Of a stretch of DNA of 8,798 nt, positions 5,516 through 8,798 are shown one piece after another. Below the pieces are notes generated by a model. The model was not told the DNA's origin. It saw only the letters and a list, made by a program, of their open reading frames with translations, and ran no database searches. The translations under genes and the position numbers were made by a program. Position 1 is the first letter of the stretch. Each line of letters starts with the position of its first letter. The DNA is from an uncultured Actinomycetes bacterium (lineage in GTDB: Bacteria > Actinomycetota > CALGFH01), in assembly GCA_937881255.1 (NCBI GenBank), contig CALGFH010000277.1, positions 1 through 8,798 on the forward strand, written 5' to 3'.

Positions 5516-6504
5516 GCGCCGTCGCCACCACCGCCCGCCCCCGGCGGGTCACCGCCCGGGCCATCGAGGGCCAGGAGCTGGTCCTGCTCGGCGTGCTGGC
5601 CGTGCTCTGGCTGGTGCTCTCGTTCGCCGTCGACACCTTCTTCACCGCCTCCACCCTCCAGGACCTCATGGCCGCGGTCGCCCCGGTGGCGATCGTCGGG
5701 GTGGGGATGACGGCGATCATCGTGACCGGCGGGATCGACGTGTCGGTGGGCAGCGCGGTCGCCGTGGCCATGGTCGTGGTCGGCCAGCTGGTCCGTGACA
5801 GCGGCCTGCCGTTCCTCCCCGCCGTGGCCGTGGCCGTCGCCGTCGGAGCCGCTCTCGGCCTGATCAACGGGGTGCTGGTGGCCTACGGCCGGGTCCACCC
5901 GATCATCGTCACCTTCGCCACCCTCAACCTGTACCGCTGGCTCGCCTTCCAGATCTTCGGGGGCGAGGAGGTCAACAACATCCCGGGCACGCTGGCCGCC
6001 CTCGGCGGCGGTGCCGAGGGTCGCACGGCCGGGCTGCCGAACGCGTTCCTGCTGGCCGTCGTCCTGGCCGCCCTCATGTGGGCGTACATGCGGTACTCAC
6101 CGACCGGCCGGCACCTGTACGCGATCGGCAACGACGCCCACGCGGCCAGGCTCCAGGGGGTCCGGGTGACCCGCCGGCTGGTGTCGGTCTACGTCATCAC
6201 CGGCGTCATGGTCGGGCTGGCCGCGGTCGTGTTCATCGGCGGCGGCGGCCGCATCGGCCAGGCCGTCGGTACCGGCTTCGAGCTCCAGGTGATCGCCGCC
6301 GTCGTCATCGGCGGCACCAGCATCCTCGGCGGCCGCGGGACGGTGTTCGGCACCGTCCTCGGCGCCCTGCTGGTCGGGACCGTCAGCGCGGCGGTCACGC
6401 TGCTGGGCTGGCCGAGCGAGCTCACGGCCCTGTTCATCGGCGTGTTCATCCTGGTCGCGGTCGGCGTCGACCTGCTCCGCCAGCGAAGGAGGCAGTCGCT
6501 GTGA
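5512..6504 (+). CDS. rhaP: Rhamnose ABC transporter permease (first)
   Basis: An integral membrane subunit of 330 residues, BPD_transp_2 family (RbsC/LsrC type), forming half of the sugar channel with RhaQ. After a basic N-terminus (residues 9-16) hydrophobic segments lie at about 23-40, 54-71, 81-94, 103-125, 178-192, 224-244, 256-269, 277-296 and 305-321. TGGIDVSVGS (72-81) is the family's hallmark loop. NGVLVAYGRVHPIIVTFATLNLYR (119-142) and the EAA-like cytoplasmic loop AIGNDAHAARLQGV (204-217), which contacts the ATPase, are also typical, as is VIGGTSILGGRGTVFGT (265-281). It ends in an Arg-rich cytoplasmic tail, consistent with positive-inside topology. AGGAGG at 5496-5501 lies 10 bases before the ATG. 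The start overlaps the rhaT stop and the stop overlaps the rhaQ GTG, so the three subunits are probably made in a coupled manner. Confidence 0.92.
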   Translation: MSAVATTARPRRVTARAIEGQELVLLGVLAVLWLVLSFAVDTFFTASTLQDLMAAVAPVAIVGVGMTAIIVTGGIDVSVGSAVAVAMVVVGQLVRDSGLPFLPAVAVAVAVGAALGLINGVLVAYGRVHPIIVTFATLNLYRWLAFQIFGGEEVNNIPGTLAALGGGAEGRTAGLPNAFLLAVVLAALMWAYMRYSPTGRHLYAIGNDAHAARLQGVRVTRRLVSVYVITGVMVGLAAVVFIGGGGRIGQAVGTGFELQVIAAVVIGGTSILGGRGTVFGTVLGALLVGTVSAAVTLLGWPSELTALFIGVFILVAVGVDLLRQRRRQSL

Positions 6505-7571
6505 CCACCGAGACCCAGACCCCCGACGCCCAGGCCCCGGCCCGGGCCGGGCGGCCCTCGCCCGGGTCCCTGGTCCGCTCCCTGCTCGAGGACCGGGTGG
6601 CGCTGCTCGTCGTCCTGCTCGTCCTGCTGGTGGCCTGGTTCTTCGCCCTCAGCGCCGGCGGCTACCTGGTCGCCCCCTACGACCTCTCCTACATGGCATC
6701 GGCCCTGGAGTCGATGGTCCCGCTGGCCATCCTCGGCCTGGCCCAGCTGCTGGTGATCGTGTCCGGCCGGGGCGGCATCGACCTGTCGGTCGGGGCCATG
6801 GTCAGCCTGGTCGGCATGGCGTTCGGCTTCGCCTACGGCGAGTGGGGCTGGTCCTTCCTGCCCGCCCTGCTGCTGGCCCTGGGGGCCGGGGTCGTGCTGG
6901 GCGCCGTCAACGGGCTGCTGGTCGCCTACCTGCGCGTCCCGGCCCTGATCGCCACCCTGGCCACCTACTACGCCTACAGCTCCCTGGCCCTGATCAGCAA
7001 CGACAACGCGCCCATCTCGACCAGGCCCCTCCAGGACCTGAACTCCATCACCCGCGCGGTGGACCTCGGCGGCCTGGCCGTGCCCCGGCAGGTGTTCACC
7101 TTCCTGCTGCCGGTGGCGGTGGTCATCTGGCTGCTGGTCAACCGGGCCCCGTACGGCCGCCGGCTGTACGCGGTCGGGACCAACGAGGTCGCCGCCCGGT
7201 ACGCCAGCCTGGACGTGGCCCGGGTGCGCTTCACCGCCTACACCCTGTCCGGCCTCCTCTCGGCCGTGGTCGCGGTGATCACGGCCGCCCAGTTCGCCTC
7301 GGCCCGGCCGGACGCGGGCACGGTCGGCAACGGCATGGCCCTGCCCGCCATCACCATCGCCGTGCTCGGCGGCGTCGCCATCGCCGGCGGGGTCGGGCGG
7401 GTCGGGGGCGTGCTCGTCGCCGCCCTGCTGATCGTCTGGCTGAACGCCGGGATCCTCCTCTACTTCGAGGGCTCCCAGGGCAGCCAGTACCAGCTCTTCG
7501 CGCTCGGCGCCGTGCTGCTCGTCTCGGCCCTGTTCAACGCCCTGGTCCTGCGCCGCCGGGGCGCCACATGA
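6501..7571 (+). CDS. rhaQ: Rhamnose ABC transporter permease (second)
   Basis: A 356-residue integral membrane protein, the second BPD_transp_2 permease of the importer and a clear but divergent paralogue of RhaP. A proline- and alanine-rich soluble N-terminus (1-30) precedes hydrophobic segments at about 33-53, 70-88, 98-112, 119-143, 198-213, 246-264, 279-296, 301-320 and 333-350. The hallmark loop is SGRGGIDLSVGA (88-99), one variant of the TGGIDVSVG motif of RhaP. NGLLVAYLRVPALIATLATYYAY (137-159), the EAA-like loop AVGTNEVAARYASL (224-237) and VLGGVAIAGGVGRVGGVL (288-305) match the family. GTG at 6501 is chosen because AAGGAGG at 6486-6492 sits 8 bases upstream and the codon overlaps the rhaP stop (GTGA). 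The reading frame stays open far upstream inside rhaP, but that part is an off-frame shadow of rhaP. It ends 21 bases before the aldolase start. Confidence 0.92.
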   Translation: MTTETQTPDAQAPARAGRPSPGSLVRSLLEDRVALLVVLLVLLVAWFFALSAGGYLVAPYDLSYMASALESMVPLAILGLAQLLVIVSGRGGIDLSVGAMVSLVGMAFGFAYGEWGWSFLPALLLALGAGVVLGAVNGLLVAYLRVPALIATLATYYAYSSLALISNDNAPISTRPLQDLNSITRAVDLGGLAVPRQVFTFLLPVAVVIWLLVNRAPYGRRLYAVGTNEVAARYASLDVARVRFTAYTLSGLLSAVVAVITAAQFASARPDAGTVGNGMALPAITIAVLGGVAIAGGVGRVGGVLVAALLIVWLNAGILLYFEGSQGSQYQLFALGAVLLVSALFNALVLRRRGAT

Positions 7572-7592
7572 GAACTCTGAAGGGGAACGGTC

Positions 7593-8798
7593 ATGACCCA
7601 GCAGCCTGACGCCAACGGCCCCAGCCGCGACGACGTGCCCGCGGGGATCCCGGCCGACGTCACCGCCATGCTGGACCGGGCCAACCGGCTCGGCGCCGAC
7701 CCGACGGTGACCAACTACGGCGGCGGCAACACCTCCTGCAAGGTCGAGGTCACCCACCCGGCCACCGGCCAGCCGGCCACCCTGCTGTACGTGAAGGGCT
7801 CCGGCGGCGACCTGGGAACCCTGCGCTTCGGCGGCCTGGCCGTGCTCGAGCTGGCCCGGCTCCGCGGGCTGGACGACCGCTACCGGGGCCAGGAGCACGA
7901 GGACGAGATGGTCGAGCTGTTCCCCTGGTGCGCCTACGGCCCCGGCGGGGCGGCGCCGTCGATCGACACGCCCATGCACGGGCTGGTCGACCGGCCCCAC
8001 ATCGACCACCTGCACCCCGACAGCGTGATCGCCCTGGCGGCCAGCGCCGACGGCGAGCGCCTGACCGCCGAGTGCTACGGCGGCCGGGTCGCCTGGATCC
8101 CCTGGGTCCGGCCGGGCTGGGAGCTGGGCCGGCTGCACCGCCGGCTGCTGGAGGAGAACCCCCAGCTTGAGGGCGTGGTGCTCGGCGGGCACGGGCTGAC
8201 CTGCTGGGGCGCCTCCAGCGACGAGTGCGAGCAGCGGGCCTTCAAGCTCATCGGCGAGGCGGCCGAGTTCATCGCCCGCACCGGGCGGCCGGAGCCGCTG
8301 GGGCCGGTCCGGGCCGACCGGGCGCCGCTCCCCGAGGCCGAGCGCCGGGCCCGGGCGGCCGCCCTGGTCCCGCTGCTGCGCCGGGTCGCCTCCACCGACG
8401 CCCGCATGCTCGGCCACTACAACGACAGCGAGGTGGTCCTCGACTTCCTGTCCCGGGAGGCCCTGGACCGCCTGGTCCCGCTGGGGACCTCCTGCCCCGA
8501 CCACTTCCTGCGGACCAAGGTCCGGCCGCTGCTGTGTGACACCGCCCCGGACGCGCCGCTGGAGGAGGTGGAGCAGCGCCTGGGCGAGCTGCACGCCGCC
8601 TACCGGGAGGAGTACCGGGCCTACTACGAGCGGAACGCCGGCCCCGGCACCCCGCCGATGCGTGGCGCCGACCCGGCAATCGTGCTCGTGCCCGGTGTCG
8701 GCATGTTCTCCTTCGGCAGGAACAAGCAGACCGCCCGGGTCACCGGCGAGTTCTACGTCAACGCCATCAACGTGATGCGCGGCGCCGAGGCCGTCTCG
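7593..8798 (+). CDS. rhaD: Bifunctional rhamnulose-1-phosphate aldolase/lactaldehyde dehydrogenase, 5' part
   Basis: The frame is open from ATG 7593 to the window edge (402 codons, no stop). The family (RhaD aldolase/short-chain dehydrogenase fusion, also called rhaEW; Bacillus YuxG type) is typically close to 700 residues, so about the last 280, including the dehydrogenase domain, are missing. The part seen is a class II aldolase that cleaves L-rhamnulose-1-phosphate to dihydroxyacetone phosphate and L-lactaldehyde. VTNYGGGNTSCK (39-50) is the phosphate-binding loop. SIDTPMHGL (123-131) lines up with the catalytic-acid region of E. coli RhaD, with Asp125 at the Glu117 position. HIDHLHPD (136-143) and GGHGLTCWG (198-206) supply the likely zinc ligands His139, His141 and His200. 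PGVGMFSFGRNKQTARVTGEFYVNAINVM near the edge is the usual junction before the NAD-binding domain; no GxxxGxG Rossmann motif has appeared yet. AAGGGG at 7580-7585 precedes the ATG by 7 bases. It is likely cotranscribed with rhaQ. Confidence 0.92.
   Translation, partial: MTQQPDANGPSRDDVPAGIPADVTAMLDRANRLGADPTVTNYGGGNTSCKVEVTHPATGQPATLLYVKGSGGDLGTLRFGGLAVLELARLRGLDDRYRGQEHEDEMVELFPWCAYGPGGAAPSIDTPMHGLVDRPHIDHLHPDSVIALAASADGERLTAECYGGRVAWIPWVRPGWELGRLHRRLLEENPQLEGVVLGGHGLTCWGASSDECEQRAFKLIGEAAEFIARTGRPEPLGPVRADRAPLPEAERRARAAALVPLLRRVASTDARMLGHYNDSEVVLDFLSREALDRLVPLGTSCPDHFLRTKVRPLLCDTAPDAPLEEVEQRLGELHAAYREEYRAYYERNAGPGTPPMRGADPAIVLVPGVGMFSFGRNKQTARVTGEFYVNAINVMRGAEAVS

Noticed and set aside
5512..7571. 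RhaP and RhaQ as a recent tandem duplication
   Set aside because: They share only family-level motifs and differ widely in loops, N-termini and DNA sequence. Paired, diverged permeases are normal in this transporter family.
6189..8594. An 801-codon antisense open frame opposite rhaP, rhaQ and the aldolase
   Set aside because: The composition (Gly, Gln, Val, Asp, Ala repeats) follows from complementing GC-ending codons, and the + strand genes carry all recognisable motifs. The same applies to the antisense frames at 253-1167, 1122-2489, 3869-5272 and 4861-5898.

Overview
The window is a nearly complete L-rhamnose uptake and catabolism locus from a very GC-rich bacterium. The third codon positions are almost all G or C, genes are packed on one strand, GTG starts occur, and ATGA/GTGA stop-start overlaps are frequent. 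This fits an Actinomycetota member best; a high-GC Chloroflexota or a related uncultured lineage cannot be excluded. All eight genes read on the + strand, and I see no mobile element, tRNA, rRNA or CRISPR.

Layout: rhaM (L-rhamnose mutarotase, 36-380) is followed by the only sizeable AT-richer gap (381-510). That gap holds three inverted repeats and a plausible promoter. Downstream lies what looks like one transcription unit: a DeoR-family regulator (511-1293), rhamnulokinase rhaB (1290-2777), the lipoprotein sugar-binding protein rhaS (2847-3875), the double ATPase rhaT (3956-5515), the permeases rhaP (5512-6504) and rhaQ (6501-7571), and the start of a bifunctional rhamnulose-1-phosphate aldolase/lactaldehyde dehydrogenase (7593 to beyond the window end). 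deoR/rhaB, rhaT/rhaP and rhaP/rhaQ overlap by 4 bases. The rhaB-rhaS and rhaS-rhaT gaps are 69 and 80 bases, and the second holds a very stable predicted RNA hairpin.

How the genes fit together: the binding protein captures sugar outside the membrane and the RhaT-RhaP-RhaQ ABC transporter imports it. RhaM speeds interconversion of the alpha and beta anomers. An isomerase (not in this window) would make L-rhamnulose, RhaB phosphorylates it, and the aldolase splits rhamnulose-1-phosphate into dihydroxyacetone phosphate and L-lactaldehyde. The dehydrogenase half, which lies beyond the window edge, would oxidise the lactaldehyde. The gene set is the same as the rhizobial rhaRSTPQUK type of locus, with gene order changed and a Bacillus/Chloroflexus-type bifunctional aldolase-dehydrogenase added.

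I found no wholly new system. The points that merit a second look are regulatory (the dyads around the deoR promoter, the rhaS-rhaT hairpin, a possible 19-codon leader ORF before rhaS), plus the asymmetric ATPase sites of RhaT and a rare-codon cluster at a RhaT domain boundary.
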